Shown: piece by piece, positions 10,431 to 23,979 of the stretch
Layout: each line of letters begins with the position of its first letter
Numbering within the stretch: the first letter of the stretch is position 1
Assembly (NCBI GenBank): GCA_964034945.1
Contig: OZ035962.1
Span: forward strand, 12,591,888-12,655,887
DNA length: 64,000 nucleotides
Source: Chrysopilus asiliformis
Lineage: Eukaryota; Arthropoda; Insecta; Diptera; Rhagionidae
Direction: 5' to 3'
Program-made: the position numbers and the translations under genes
Notes under the pieces: generated by a model
What the model was told of the DNA's origin: nothing
The model's database searches: none
The model's input: only the letters and a program-made list of their open reading frames with translations

Positions 10431-12574
10431 AAAGTTTTAATTTTTTTTTTATGTTTTTACTCTACATTGTCGCTAATTGCGTCTGATCTATATTCTTTGT
10501 AACCTATTATTTAAGACATTACTTCATTATAATTCAGCACTCTTGAAATACAAACAAGATAAATTAATACGATGTCTTTAAACAATTCCTTTTATGATCA
10601 CCAGATCACCTGGAAATTGTGAATCACGAGGCAAAGTACTTTAAACTGTATGCGCACAACAACTTTCTCTTAAACAACCGGATTTTTCCCAGCATTATAA
10701 GAGCACACTCGTTAGATGCACATCGCAGACGAAGGTGACCAGTAGAAGAAAGATACATAAGAGTATATCATAATAATCATAAGTGGACAAACGCTTCCTG
10801 CTAAGCACTATCATCATCTACTACTTGACTTGACCCCCTGTTTACAGAATCCACACAGACTTGCACTAAAAATGCAGTAGCATCGTTTTCGTTTGAATCG
10901 AACATATTCGAGTTGTGATCTTTATATTATTTTATTTTATGCCTAATCAGAGCCATGGTTCTTTTACTTAACTTCTTCACGGAAGAAATGTTGATCTTAC
11001 TGGTTTCTATATTTAATTCCATGTCGACCATCGTTGACTTCAACTTAACTTCATATTAAAGTGTGATGTTTTCAATTCACGATGTTTTTATACGCAATTA
11101 CGCACTGCGATGGGGCGATAACAACATTTCATAAATAAAAAAAAGGGATTTCAATTAGATTTTAATTGGCAGGGAAACTGAATGGACTACATTTAAATAT
11201 CTAGTCAAATCGCAGAGAAAGTTTTATTTGTCTTTCCCAATTTAAAATTAATCTCTGGCATCTAAATTTTTATTTTGAGAAGCGTTTGTAATCTTTCAGT
11301 GAAGTGACCAAAAAAATTGTGCCTTCCGCGAATTGTTTCGGGCATCTTGATAATAAGAACCCCTATTCAAATTTTCTTGACGAAGGTTTACAATAATCCC
11401 CGGATAACTGCACAACCCTTTTAATTGCAATGATAATTTGAACTCCGTGCAGATTTTTAAGAATTTCACACAATATTTATTGCTTGACTGCAACCCGCTT
11501 AAGAGAAAATCCCCGATTACAGCACAAAAAAAAATCTTCAATTAAACCTTTTCTTCCTATATTTCCCCTCGGGGACGAGTGTTTTTTTCCTCTTACGTTT
11601 TAACACCTAATTTTGTTATGTTTTTTTATTCGTGTATATGTATCTTTAGCCAGAAAGGGTAGAAAACAGTGCAATTATCTTCACACCTTACATTCCTGAT
11701 GGAAAATAAATGCACAGTTTCGTGCATAACCCCAACTATATTAAAAAACGATGTCTGAACCGAACCAAAACCAAACCAGATTTTAAAAAATATGGCCAAG
11801 CCGAACCAACCCAGTTTCAAAACCAATGCTGTAATCAAACCAAAACCAGAATTTATTTTAGTGGCTCCCTCTGGTTCAAATTTTAATTTAGGATCGAAAG
11901 ATAGATCATTCGACAAGATTTAGAGTCCAGCACTTTTTTTGTGTTAATTTACTACCAAGAAACATTCACGTCTATTTCATATGCAGGGCAGTTTTGCAGG
12001 GCAGGCACATGAGAGATTTAATAAAATCTGAATCGGGCTTACTATAACGAGCTACATTTTTAAAAAAACGAAGGTTTCAGTAGAAAGATAACTAACCGCT
12101 AGCCTGTTAGTACAGGCGCGTACTCCTTGTTGGTTATTAATTTTTCGACAGGGATATTCCTTTTAAAAAATTAGCCTCGTTGTAGCTTTACGGCAAATTT
12201 TCGGAATTTTAGTAACCAAAAACCAGAAATTCAATTCACCCTTGAACCAAAACCGAACCACTTTCGAAAAAAAAATTTCTCTAGTAAAAAAAACATTTTT
12301 GAAAATTACTCAAGAACCGTTAGAGATACAAAAAAAAAACTATTCAAGCAGAAAACGAAGGAAATTTTATTTACTTTAAATTTGATAATGTGCATTTTTT
12401 CTCAAAAACCCATTGTTTTTGAGAAATTCTCAAAAATCTCTATTTTTTCAAAAAAAAAATTGTGATGAGGTTATAGTTAACAATAATTGTATAAGAGTTA
12501 CCCGTTACAATTAACGTTATATACAATTACCATTCTAAAATGGTCAGTTCAACCATAATCGGTTAAGCCATTTA
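10431..12574. other. Intergenic, degenerate A/C-rich motif at 11740-12262
   Basis: No gene recognised. Between 11740 and 12262 the words ACCAAAACC and CCGAACCA recur many times in loosely spaced form on the plus strand, which produces an accidental open frame on the minus strand at 11626-11916. A comparable degenerate AACCGGTT region lies at about 40120-40490 in Transportin intron 9. Confidence 0.45.
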
Positions 12575-12701
12575 GGCCCGTTTGCGCATATTATTCTTAA
12601 AAAATTAAGTTATGGTTAGCCTACTTAAACCGTAGAAATTCTTCGACTTAAATTTTTTAAGTTGTACATAAGTTGCTAAGTTTTGTTGGTGCAAACGGCA
12701 C
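12575..12701. mobile_element. 127-bp MITE, copy 1, TTA flanks
   Basis: Ends GGCCCGTTTGC and GCAAACGGCAC are inverted. TTA flanks both sides (12572-12574, 12702-12704). An oppositely oriented relative of exactly the same length lies at 55179-55305. Confidence 0.7.
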
Positions 12702-14716
12702 TTAGAATTACAAATATTTAAAGTTTTATGTTCGAGCCGCGATCCACCCTAGTGTTTATTAATGAACTGTTCTTATTCCATTTTTTTTAAAAATCAATTA
12801 TGAAGAGATCAAAGAAGGTCTGCGGCTACAATGCAATGCTTTTAAACAATTAGAAAAATGTATTTGAAGCGACAAAATTCATCCTATTTTAATCATAATA
12901 ACAAAATTAATGTCAAGTTAAAGTGGAAAAAATCGAATCAAATTGAAAATGGCGCCAAGCTGTACCGAAACCTCCCATGCTCAACTTATGGTTTTTGGTT
13001 ACTAAAATTCAATGATCATCAAAAACTTGAACTAATCTTCGAATAATGTGGAAATACAACCGCACTCACAATGAAACTCACTTCAGACGTGCAATTTTTC
13101 GAAGATCAATCCGGTAATCGATAAAATCATTTATCGATGGAAGTCCCGGCATTTTATTCACGGTGCATTGGCCTGATAGCGAACCACGCCACCTGCAGAA
13201 TTTTGTCCCACTAACAGCATAACTGGAATTAATTTCTGCTACCTGTTCATTGCACTTGAATAATAATAATGGCTAAGGTTTAACCTTCACCTGATTTCTG
13301 AATTTTGGGTTCGGCCAGACGATGGATATGACCCCAAATCCATCAAGGACAACTTGGCTGGATCTGAGAATCACCGGAAATGGGTCACCAGCGCCGAAGT
13401 AGAGTAGGTTCCTCAAAATGGCAAAAATGCCTCGGAACATCTTCTCCACTATAAGATCACCTTCTTATTGCAGCACTGCAGCATTGGACCAAAATAAAAC
13501 GATATGAAATAAGTTGAACGACAACGTTCGCATATTGAATAAAGTGCAATTGCATCTTTTAACAAAAAACTAAAAAAGCCGGTTTCACAGCATTTTATAA
13601 TCAGAGACGGTTCTCGTTCGGCTCGCCTGTGGTGACGGTTGGAAAAAAGGGAATTTGGGTTGCATTACCGTTGCCGTTTGTTAACTTGTGCTGTTTTTGT
13701 CTGCAAATGTCGCAAATCGACAAAAGCAACACATTTTGTATCACGAATCCATCCAAAATCATCCAAATTAGGACCGACTATCGTCAAAATTTTTTAACCA
13801 AATTTAGAACTCGGCACAATTTTGCTGATTCCCAATTTTTCATATCTACTTTGTCCGTTAATGTTCGTTCTGACGAAACCGTGATATGGGGTTGCATAAA
13901 CTTTCACATTGAGCAATTTTAAGTATTTCCCATACTTTTTGATCGTTTCATTAGCAAAACCAGTTTCCCAAAGGATTGCTCACCCAAAATACATCGCGAA
14001 AGATGTCTAATAATTCATAGAACGAGTATTTTCAAATGTTCTCTCTCGATTTCTTTTACGACTAGAAAGTTGCTTATTTCTGGTCAATGGACTCAAATTT
14101 TATGATCATGATTTCAATGATTCTAATTTTAAAAATTTTATTGAACACGCTTGAGTTTTTGAGATTGAAAGTAATTTCTTTAGCAGGATATGGTATTTGC
14201 AATATTTTTACTTAACTTGTACTACTGTTTTTATTAAAAAAAATTTAAGCGTGTATTTTTAATTGAGAATTTTTCTAATTTACAAGAGAGAAAGGGAGAA
14301 TTGCCCAAATTAATTTTAATTAAAAGCAATTTGTGGTAAACAATTTATAAATATTTCCAGTTTTTAATTTTTTTCAGCGACTTTTGAAATATATACATTA
14401 TTTAAAAAAACGACTCAAGAGATTTCAGAGCTTGTTTGTTGCTTTTTACATATTTTTAGTCTTTTTTCAGGCTTTTTTTCGGGTTTTTATACTTTTTTAT
14501 ATTTATTTTTTGTGACTATTTTTTTTGCTTATTCGCCTTCGAGAATTCTAGAATAGAGTTTTGGGGAAAAAACGTAATTAAATTTCCAAAAAAAACCCCC
14601 AGTTTTTTAACCGTGACTGTAATTTGCCCTTATTCAACGAAAAGTGTGGAGCCAAAATTATATCAAAAGTTGTATAAATAATAAAAAAAAAACTTGTATA
14701 ATAAAATTATATTTGT
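12702..14716. other. Intergenic, no gene recognised
   Basis: Mostly AT-rich. A short GC-richer part at about 13280-13400 has an open frame reading PDDGYDPKSIKDNLAG and ending at a TAG near 13409. It is too short to identify and may be a transposon or gene remnant. Confidence 0.3.
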
Positions 14717-14929
14717 ATCTGGGCACCAATCATGTATTCCGACGCGTCTCTGTCTTTCGACTTCGACGCAGCTTTTAACTCTTGACTTCGCCATATCTGC
14801 AGCTTGAAACGTGATTCTGACTGTCACTCCAGCAAATTTGAAGCTGCTGATATGGCGAAGTCAAGAGTTAAAAGCTGCGTCGAAGTCGAAAGACAGAGAC
14901 GCGTCGGAATACATGATTGGTGCCCAGAT
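14717..14929. repeat. Near-perfect palindrome, about 213 bp
   Basis: Left arm (14717 to about 14807) and right arm (about 14842-14929) are inverted copies beginning ATCTGGGCACCAATCATG, with the word CTTCGACGCAGCTTTTAAC in each. The spacer is about 35 bases. It would form a long stable hairpin if transcribed. Most likely a fold-back MITE; no clear target duplication was found. Confidence 0.75.
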
Positions 14930-16118
14930 TTCGTATTATATTGATTGAAACATCTATTTAAATTGTTAAAATCACGTCTTATTTAATAATTTTCTCCTGG
15001 TATTTTTATGGGTGTTGTAGCAAATTGTAACTGTTTAAAATATTTATCGCCTTTTTTTAAGGTGAAGGAAATAATTCCGTCTACCATTCTATGACCATTC
15101 AATTAAATGTGATTTAAAATGAGCAATTGTATTTTAATCAGATAAAAATCGAAACAAAAAATAAACTGGTGCAAAAAAATTGAATGATCCATTGAGTTTG
15201 TAAAAAATCGCTTAATAATATAAAAACAAGACGTATGTGAATAATAGGGAACTTTCTTTGACAATGAAATCAAATCGAAAGTAGGCGGAAAAGTTAATTT
15301 CGTATTCATATATCGTTCTTGATAAGACATAAAGAGATGGATGCCAACTATTATCGTGATTGCATGCGATTAACGTTTTGATATCATTCTGGTAGGCGCA
15401 ATGAACATCGAGTATTATTTCTATGTCACTATCACTGATGGTTATTCTGTCAATTGTGAAGTGAACCGCATTTTGTAAATTAATTCACGATTAAAGGCAC
15501 GGTTTAAAAATGATTTTTTTGTTAAATTGGAACAAACCAAGCAGACAAAACGGATAAAAGAATTTTTCTTTTAATCGACGATTAAATTTTTCTTTTCTTA
15601 TTTAGCTTTTGAGTTTTCACACTGCGATTTTTCACAAGTACGTTCCCTTATTTATATTCAAAGCGGGTAAAAATTAAACATTCGAATTTTCTGCAGTTTG
15701 TAAATTTCATTTTGTGTGTTTTGAATGAGGTGATAAATACACGTGTCAATCAATTGCATTTTAAGATCCTGTTCAATAAAATTTTGTATCAAAAAGTGCT
15801 AAACTTTTTTTTTTGACCGGTCTAAAATGAACGGTAATTCGAGAATGACCAGATTTTTTTCTGGCCTTTAATATTGGTTTCAAAAACCGGCGTGTCCACT
15901 TTACGCAATTTTAAAAAACGGCGCCACTATTAACTTGGAATTTTTTGTGTTATTTTATTAATGTAGAGCAGAATAATAAAAACGGAACACATTTTTAACA
16001 TATTGATGAGGGATCGGCATTTTAGCTGGTGGGAGTTGGAGATCACTGACGCCAAAAACACAAAAATGCTTCAAAACGCGTTTTAAGAGCTAAAACAAAT
16101 ACATTTTAGGGATTTTTA
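14930..16118. other. Intergenic, no gene recognised
   Basis: AT-rich DNA with scattered short frames. Nothing supported. Confidence 0.4.
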
Positions 16119-16612
16119 TTAATTTTCGTTGGTTTTGAGTGAATTGAGTTTAAACTATCATAACTCTTTTTCCAACGGACCGATTTTTTTCAAATTTAAA
16201 TCGAATACAGAATTAGTATTTGTCTTTAAGAAAATTAAAAATGAATTGCACCAAATTTAAAAGCAGCTTTGAAAAACTCAGAAACTGATCCCAATTCAAA
16301 ACTCGAAAAAAACTACATACGACACTTAAATTCTCAGGCGACGGTATGTGTATTTTTAAACCAAAATTCAAAAAACTTTTCTAGACATCGTCGCCTGAGA
16401 ATTTAAGTGTCGTATGTAGTTTTTTTTCGAGTTTGGAATTGGGATCAGTTTCTGAGTTTTTCAAAGCTGCTTTTAAATTTGGTGCAATTCATTTTTAATT
16501 TTCTTAAAGACAAATACTAATTCTGTATTCGATTTAAATTTGAAAAAAATCGGTCCGCTGGAAAAAGAGTTATGATAGTTTAAACCGAATTCACTCAACA
16601 CCAACGAAAATT
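16119..16612. repeat. Large palindrome, arms about 225 bp
   Basis: The left arm (16119 to about 16345) starts TAATTTTCGTTGGTTTTGAG; the right arm (about 16385-16612) is its near-perfect inverted copy. Both carry ACGACACTTAAATTCTCAGG next to the centre. A third partial copy of that central motif follows directly at about 16613-16650. Probably a fold-back element or an inverted duplication. Confidence 0.75.
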
Positions 16613-17526
16613 ATACATACGACATTTAAATTCTCAGCCGACGACATGTCTTTTGGTGTTTACAGTTTTAAAATCGGTTAAAAAATAACGGTTTTATAGC
16701 GTTTTTTAAATTTAAAGTAAAGTTTAACCGTCAAAAGAAATTGATCGCCTGTACAAGAAAATGGAAAAATACGGATTAAATTGAGTTTTGATGTACGGAA
16801 TAGTTATATAGAAACGTGTTTTAAACACTTTTTGTTTTTCAAAAACATTTATTAAGCTAGCTTTTTTATTTGCTTGTTTGTCCGTCAGGGTCAAATCTTG
16901 TAATCTAATTTTGACCCATTTCTTCTCATCCGATTGAATTAAAATTTTGTACATATGCATATCTTTGTGGACAATACAATATTCTCACTAATTCGTTCTT
17001 GTAAAAATAACGGAAGGTCCAGCCAGGATATTACTCAAATTTTCCAGAAAATATTCTCATCTGGGAGTTTTTGGACTCATTGAATCCGATTTAAGCGTTA
17101 ACAAGTCTGCAAAAACAATAGAAGGTCCTGTAAGGATAACATTTTCCTTAAAAAAATGTCTTCTGGCGGTTTTTGGGGTCACAGAATCCGATTATGGAGT
17201 CAAAAAGCGCGTAAGGATATCTCAAATGCGTTTATACAGCCTTGGCCAAAAGTATTGAGCACCCTGTAAATTTTACTAATATACAAAATCTAATGCTCCA
17301 AATCAATCGTATTGTTTATTAAAGTTTTGTCGGCATCTAAAAAATAAAATTTAAACAATAGTCAAGTGGCTGGTTAGTAACAAAACATCTAGAACCTTAA
17401 AAATTTGCTTTTGTGGTGTTTTTTGATATCCGATTAGTTCGCTTTCTCAGCTCGCTGTGAAGACATACAGTTGTGTAGTGCCTTGAAGTGATTTTTTTTC
17501 AATAAATTAAATATTTTAATGTAAAT

Positions 17527-18000
17527 ATGGCGAAAAAAAGATAACTGACATTGCAACAGCGGGTAGAAATTCAACTTTTGAAGCAGCAAGGCAAGTCCCA
17601 AGTGGAAATTTCTAAAACCGTTAAATTTTCGCGTCGAGCTGTGCAATATGTTATCGAACGGTTCGAGAAGACTGGGTCGCATAAAAATAGACACAGATCT
17701 GGACGAAAACGACTTAGTATAGATCGTGAAGACAGAATATTAGTAAGGGATTCACTGAAAAATAGGAGAAAAACGTATTTCGAGCTCGCTGCTGATTTTT
17801 CAGTAACAATTAAAAAGCCAATATCTGCCAGGACGACACGAAGAAGACTGCAGAAAGCTGGTCTAAAAGGCTGCAAAGCCAGGAAGAAGCCGTGGCTTTC
17901 CGAAAAAAACAAAAAGGCACGCTTCCAATGGGCTCTAAAACACAAAAGTTTAACCGAGCAAGATTGGTCAAATATTCTATGGTCGGACGAATCAAACTTT
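17527..18000 (+). pseudogene. Tc1 transposase N-terminal half, plus arm
   Basis: Encodes the two helix-turn-helix DNA-binding modules (QLLKQQGKSQVEISKTVKF and the SARTTRRRLQKAG region) and ends just after WSDESNF, the segment with the first catalytic Asp of the DDE triad. The second D and the D/E are absent because the arm stops there and runs into the spacer. The expected ATG at 17527 is followed after five codons by TAA, and the open frame from 17551 begins with TTG, so translation from the original start is blocked. Confidence 0.85.
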
Positions 18001-18046
18001 CAGGGGAGTAAAATAATTCCTTTTTCTGTAGAAAAACATTATTTTC

Positions 18047-18524
18047 GAAGTTTGATTCGTCCGACCATAGAATATTTGACCAATCTTGCTCGGTTAAACT
18101 TTTGTGTTTTAGAGCCCATTGGAAGCGTGCCTTTTTGTTTTTTTCGGAAAGCCACGGCTTCTTCCTGGCTTTGCAGCCTTTTAGACCAGCTTTCTGCAGT
18201 CTTCTTCGTGTCGTCCTGGCAGATATTGGCTTTTTAATTGTTACTGAAAAATCAGCAGCAAGCTCGAAAGACGTTTTTCTCCTATTTTTCAGTGAATCCC
18301 TTACTAATATTCTGTCTTCACGATCTATAGTAAGTCGTTTTCGTCCAGATCTGTGTCTATTTTTATGCGACCCAGTCTTCTCGAACCGTTCGATAACATA
18401 TTGCACAGCTCGACGCGAAAATTTAACGGTTTTAGAAATTTCCACTTGGGACTTGCCTTGCTGCTTCAAAAGTTGAATTTCTACCCGCTGTTGCAATGTC
18501 AGTTATCTCTTTTATCGCCATATT
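18047..18524 (-). pseudogene. Tc1 transposase N-terminal half, minus arm
   Basis: Inverted copy of the plus-arm fragment with few differences, again ending at the WSDESNF segment. Near the start codon the reading differs by a small length change, so the ATG at about 18524 is not in the transposase frame. It is therefore a second broken half rather than an independent gene. Confidence 0.85.
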
Positions 18525-18940
18525 TACATTAAAATATTTAATTTATTGAAAAAAAATCACTTCAAGGCACTACACAACTGTATGTCTTCACAGCGAGCTG
18601 AGAAAGCGAACTAATCGGATATCAAAAAACACCACAAAAGCAAATTTTTAAGGTTCTAGATGTTTTGTTACTAACCAGCCACTTGACTATTGTTTAAATT
18701 TTATTTTTTAGATGCCGACAAAACTTTAATAAACAATACGATTTATTTGGAGCATTAGATTTTGTATATTAGTAAAATTTACAGGGTGCTCAATACTTTT
18801 GGCCAAGGCTGTATATTTGAAGAATGAACGGAAATTTTTTTTTTTTTGAAAAAAAGCTTTTTATTAATAAATATTTATCTTGTTTTTATTTCTGATACAC
18901 AGCGCCCAAAAAAATATTTTTTAGCACATTTTCTTATGAA

Positions 18941-21900
18941 AAGTATTTTTTAAATTCTTTGAAAATTTATTTTGAATAATTTATCGTTTTGGGCAAACCC
19001 CAGAAACTTCTTCATTTGTATGGAAGGTGAGGCAATAAGTGGTCCAATTAAATTCTGATAGATATATGAAATTATAATTTAAACATTTTTTTGGTTTTAT
19101 AGTTTTTGGATCTAACGCACCGTTTTCAAGAAAATCTGAAAAAAGGTTTTTATTGAGGAAGGGGATAGACGAATTTTTCCATCAACAAACTTAGCGTTCT
19201 TTTTTTTTTTGTAGAAACGCTTCTGTGTTTAATTTTAAGCACCCGGAATCGTTGGAAAAAACGAAAATTGACATTGAAAAATTCAAAAAGTTTCAAAGTT
19301 TTTAAAATAAGATTTTCTTACAACAAAATTCAAACAAATCGCCCCTTCGCACTTCCCCGTAAAATTTAAGAAGTTTGTTTTCCTTCGAGTTTCTTGAAAA
19401 CGGTGGGCCCCAAAAACAGAGTTCGAAATGGGATTTTTCACAGCTCTTAATTAATTCGATCGTGAAATCGCGTTTTTTTAAACGTAAGTAAAATTTTCGT
19501 TCTTTTTTTATTCTATAAAAGTTTTTACAGAAACGTATTAAGTTATCATAACTTTACAGTAACAAATTATAGATTCCGATGTTCACTACTTATTTTAAAC
19601 AAAATCCTTGCAACTATCCAACAAAGGGGTTCACTTACACTTATTAAATAGCTATCATGAAATATCCTTTTTTGCTTGCCCCTTTCCTTTTCACGAGTTA
19701 TCGCAGTAGCCTAAAATTTTACTATTGAAGTCATCACAAACATAGTTAAATGCACTGCCGAACCAAATTCTAGATTAGTTTTATTTTTCAATTGCGCAAA
19801 CTTGTTCCGAATTTTCACAAAAATATAATGCAATTTTACTTATTCCAATCAAAGTACATGTAAGCCGTTAACTCGAAAATCGTTAAACCTTTCTTCTTAG
19901 CGGTCAAGTTTAAACTAAATCAATATCAGTGATCAAACTGAATGTTATAAGAAGTCTCATGCGTTTTTCAGTGGTTTTTCTTGTCTTCCTCCTTCTTTTG
20001 ATATAAAAACGCCATGCGACTAGGCATTTAATAATTGCAAGCAGAACCACTTTCCTCAATTGAACGTGTATTAATTTAATAAAGCACTGGAAATTGATCT
20101 ACTATAATTCAAAGTGAAGATTCTTCACCATATAATAAAAAGTTACTTTTATGTTTCGATAAGGAAAAAAAATTACATCGCTTCTGTGGAAGTACTGAAC
20201 TAAATCTTTATAAACATTGCCCGCCAAAATTAGATTCAAACGTGTTTGACCCACGTACGCAATTAACTGCACATTATTTGGTCATCTGCCGAATGACTTA
20301 CCGAAAACTTAAGTATTCAATCTGTATGCGAAAATCGTAAAACTTTAAATTGAATAAATGTTTGGAAGATTTTCCTAACATTTCTGAATATCAACTAAAG
20401 GCCACATTGAAAAACAAGTGGACGAATAATTGGTTTTTACTTTCATTTTTACACTTTTATAACCCATTGTCATGATCTCCGCGTATAGATTGATATCAGA
20501 ATCATTTCGTTTTCCTTAAAATTGTTGATAAACTTAAAAGCTCATCTTGTCGTGAAGATTACAAATGTTAACCTCATCAACATTTAATGGCTACATAATA
20601 ATTTTTATTTAATCCCTTTGTTGTCTCAGTGTTTACGGTTATTCTAATGTGTTGTCATGATATCTAGAAAGTGTTACATTTCTGGAATTTATAAGGAACC
20701 ATATTAGATGGTTACACGTGCGCACGTAGGCCTATAAAAGTGAAAAATTTGTCACACTAAACTACGTCAATAGATAATAAAACGTAAACTGTGTGGTCTT
20801 GAAAAATTTGCCTAAAGGCATGAACGCTGTTATATAAATCATCATACTAGAGATTAATATTTAATTTTAAAAACAATGAAATCGGTGCAAAATAAATCCG
20901 CAACCTCCTAGTCTCTGAGCAACCGAACTATTCGAGCGCAGCGGAATTTGTAGTTCTCTATCCACTTTTGGAAAAATGTAATGGATCCCATACGGTTTTG
21001 TTTTCAAATACAGTTTTTTGAGAATTTCTCTAAAACAATGCGCTTTTGAGAAAAAATGCATATAACCTAATTAAAAAGAAACAAAATTTCTTACATTTTG
21101 AACGGTTTCTTTGTATCTTTTGAACGGTTCTTTACTTTGAACGGTTTCTTTACTTTGAACCGATTATTTGTTTGAACGGTACCTTTAACGGTTCTTGAGT
21201 AATTTCGAAAAATGTTTTTTACATGTTTTTTTTTCAGAAATTTCAAATATTGCGGAGAAAAGTTTTGTGCTGACCACAACTGGTATTTTAAGAGCAAAAA
21301 TGTAGCAAAAAAGATCTGATTTTCACAAGTCCAAAAATATAAATAAATAAAAAAACACAATACAGTGAAAGCTGTATAAGCCGAACCAATTTTCTGGTCC
21401 CATGCAACCCCGTCTTATACAGGTCTCACTGTATTCAATAAAAACAAATTCTTTGTAACATATTTTTTTATTGGTCTTTATTTTTGTTCTTAATGCTAAA
21501 TCTAGCTATAGTTTTTTCTAATATCCTACGTTATTTTTTTCTTTTTTTTTTTGTATTTATAATACTGTAAATGCAAATTCTGCCATCAAATGCCGTTAGC
21601 ATAAATAAAATATTTAATTCGTTTTATTTTATTATTAAGAGCTGTCTATAAAATACGTTACATTTTTAGGGGGTCTTGATGGAAACGGCACGAACAGATT
21701 TTTAAGTAAATACTTCACTAAAACTTTTCAATAACTAGCTGTTTACTAGGCCTTTCCAAATATCTTTTTAAATTAAAACGCTGTAAGATTTATTTTATTT
21801 TTTTTCTACTCACCTTTTAAAGTTTTTCTAATTTTCTTGTCTAACAGATTTTGATTGTTTTCTAGAGATTACGGTCTAACATTTTCTATTTGATATACTT

Positions 21901-22459
21901 TTCACTTAAAATAAACATGTAATTTAATTCAAAAATCTTTATATGTAGTTTTTTTTTCTCTAATTATATTTACAATCCTTAATAGTTTACAATTTTTCTC
22001 ATTATAAATCTAGTTTAAAACAAATTTATAAATTTACATATTTTATAGCTGTTTCACTTATAATTAGTTGTTAAAATCTATGAGGACGAAACCAGTCACA
22101 AATTTAATAGAGATTATAATAACGAAGATAATCATTTTTAAATTAATACCGATATTCAAATATTATTTCACGTTTTCTTCTTCAAAATTAAGTTTAATTA
22201 ATATAAGTGGCAAAGATAGTCATTAATCATATTTTTTTAATAACGTTAGTGTATAAGGCACATTCCAAAAATATATTTATTTATTATTCTTAAAAATAAA
22301 TTTAAATATTCACATCTAAGAAAATATGGATATCATTAAGCCTTATTTACGAGAGACTGTTTGTTTGTTAAAGAATGATAATTAGAGAACTAGAATTGTT
22401 GTGACTTTGAAATTGAGAAACATATCATTTGTACTTAATTTAAAATCGAGAGATTCGCC
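18941..22459. other. Intergenic, no gene recognised
   Basis: No coding exon could be supported. Small items: a TATA-like box GATATAAAAACG near 19999 followed by ordinary non-coding sequence; clustered GAACGGTT words at 21100-21195; and a 69-bp TA-flanked pair of inverted ends (21363-21431, starting CAGTGAAAGCTGTATAAG) that looks like fused ends of a Tc1-mariner/pogo-type element. 21430-22400 is extremely AT-rich and may include the Rab19 3' flank. Confidence 0.4.
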
Positions 22460-23571
<1,112 letters not shown>

Positions 23572-23979
23572 TGCTGCTGCTTTTATTTGAACTTCTTCAA
23601 TGCTAGTTTTTAGGGAGGAGATTTACCCCGTCTAGGGTTTTTTATCGCCGGAAAAACAAACTTTTGCCTTTAAATTCTGTTAAACGCGAAATGTTGTTTA
23701 CGCAACGAATTCGTCTAATTTGACAAAATCGTCACTACTTTGACATCTCGATATGGTATAAAATACTTTGCTCAGTTCGGTAAGGCTATGTGAAATCGTT
23801 GACTTTCTTTTCCCGCGAATTTTCGAATTTTTCAAAATTTCAGCATTTACATTTTTTAGAGATACAAACCAAAAGTTTTTTAGTGGGGTTCGGTTTGTGT
23901 TCAAGGAGAATTGGGTATCTGATTTCAGTGGTTTTCAAATTTCCTGATCATCATCATATCATATCATCATACTAATCAT

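Larger units (their letters stand above)
17237..18811. mobile_element. Tc1-like snapback element, head-to-head half copies
   Basis: The ends CAGCCTTGGCCAAAAG and its complement are flanked by TA (17235-17236, 18812-18813), the Tc1-mariner target duplication. The element is an inverted duplication: arms 17237 to about 17999 and about 18048 to 18811, joined by a unique spacer of about 48 bases at 18000-18047. Each arm holds the 5' half of a Tc1 transposase gene and nothing of the 3' half. It cannot encode a full transposase and would depend on one supplied in trans. Confidence 0.9.
16850..18940 (+). repeat. Dispersed repeat split by a Tc1 insertion
   Basis: 16850-17236 matches 9855-10200 and 18812-18940 matches about 10190-10430, in the same order. 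The gap is filled exactly by the Tc1 snapback element at 17237-18811 with TA on both sides, so the insertion is younger than the repeat. Confidence 0.65.

Noticed and set aside
11626..11916. Gly/Phe-rich 96-codon frame that resembles a membrane protein
   Set aside because: It is the translation of the degenerate ACCAAAACC repeat on the other strand.
17551..18496. Two 228-codon transposase-like frames as functional genes
   Set aside because: Both lack the second and third catalytic residues, start with non-ATG codons, and read into the inverted arm after the spacer.
19999..20012. TATA-like box GATATAAAAACG as a promoter of an unseen gene
   Set aside because: No downstream exon, ORF or structured RNA could be recognised; such boxes are expected by chance in AT-rich DNA.
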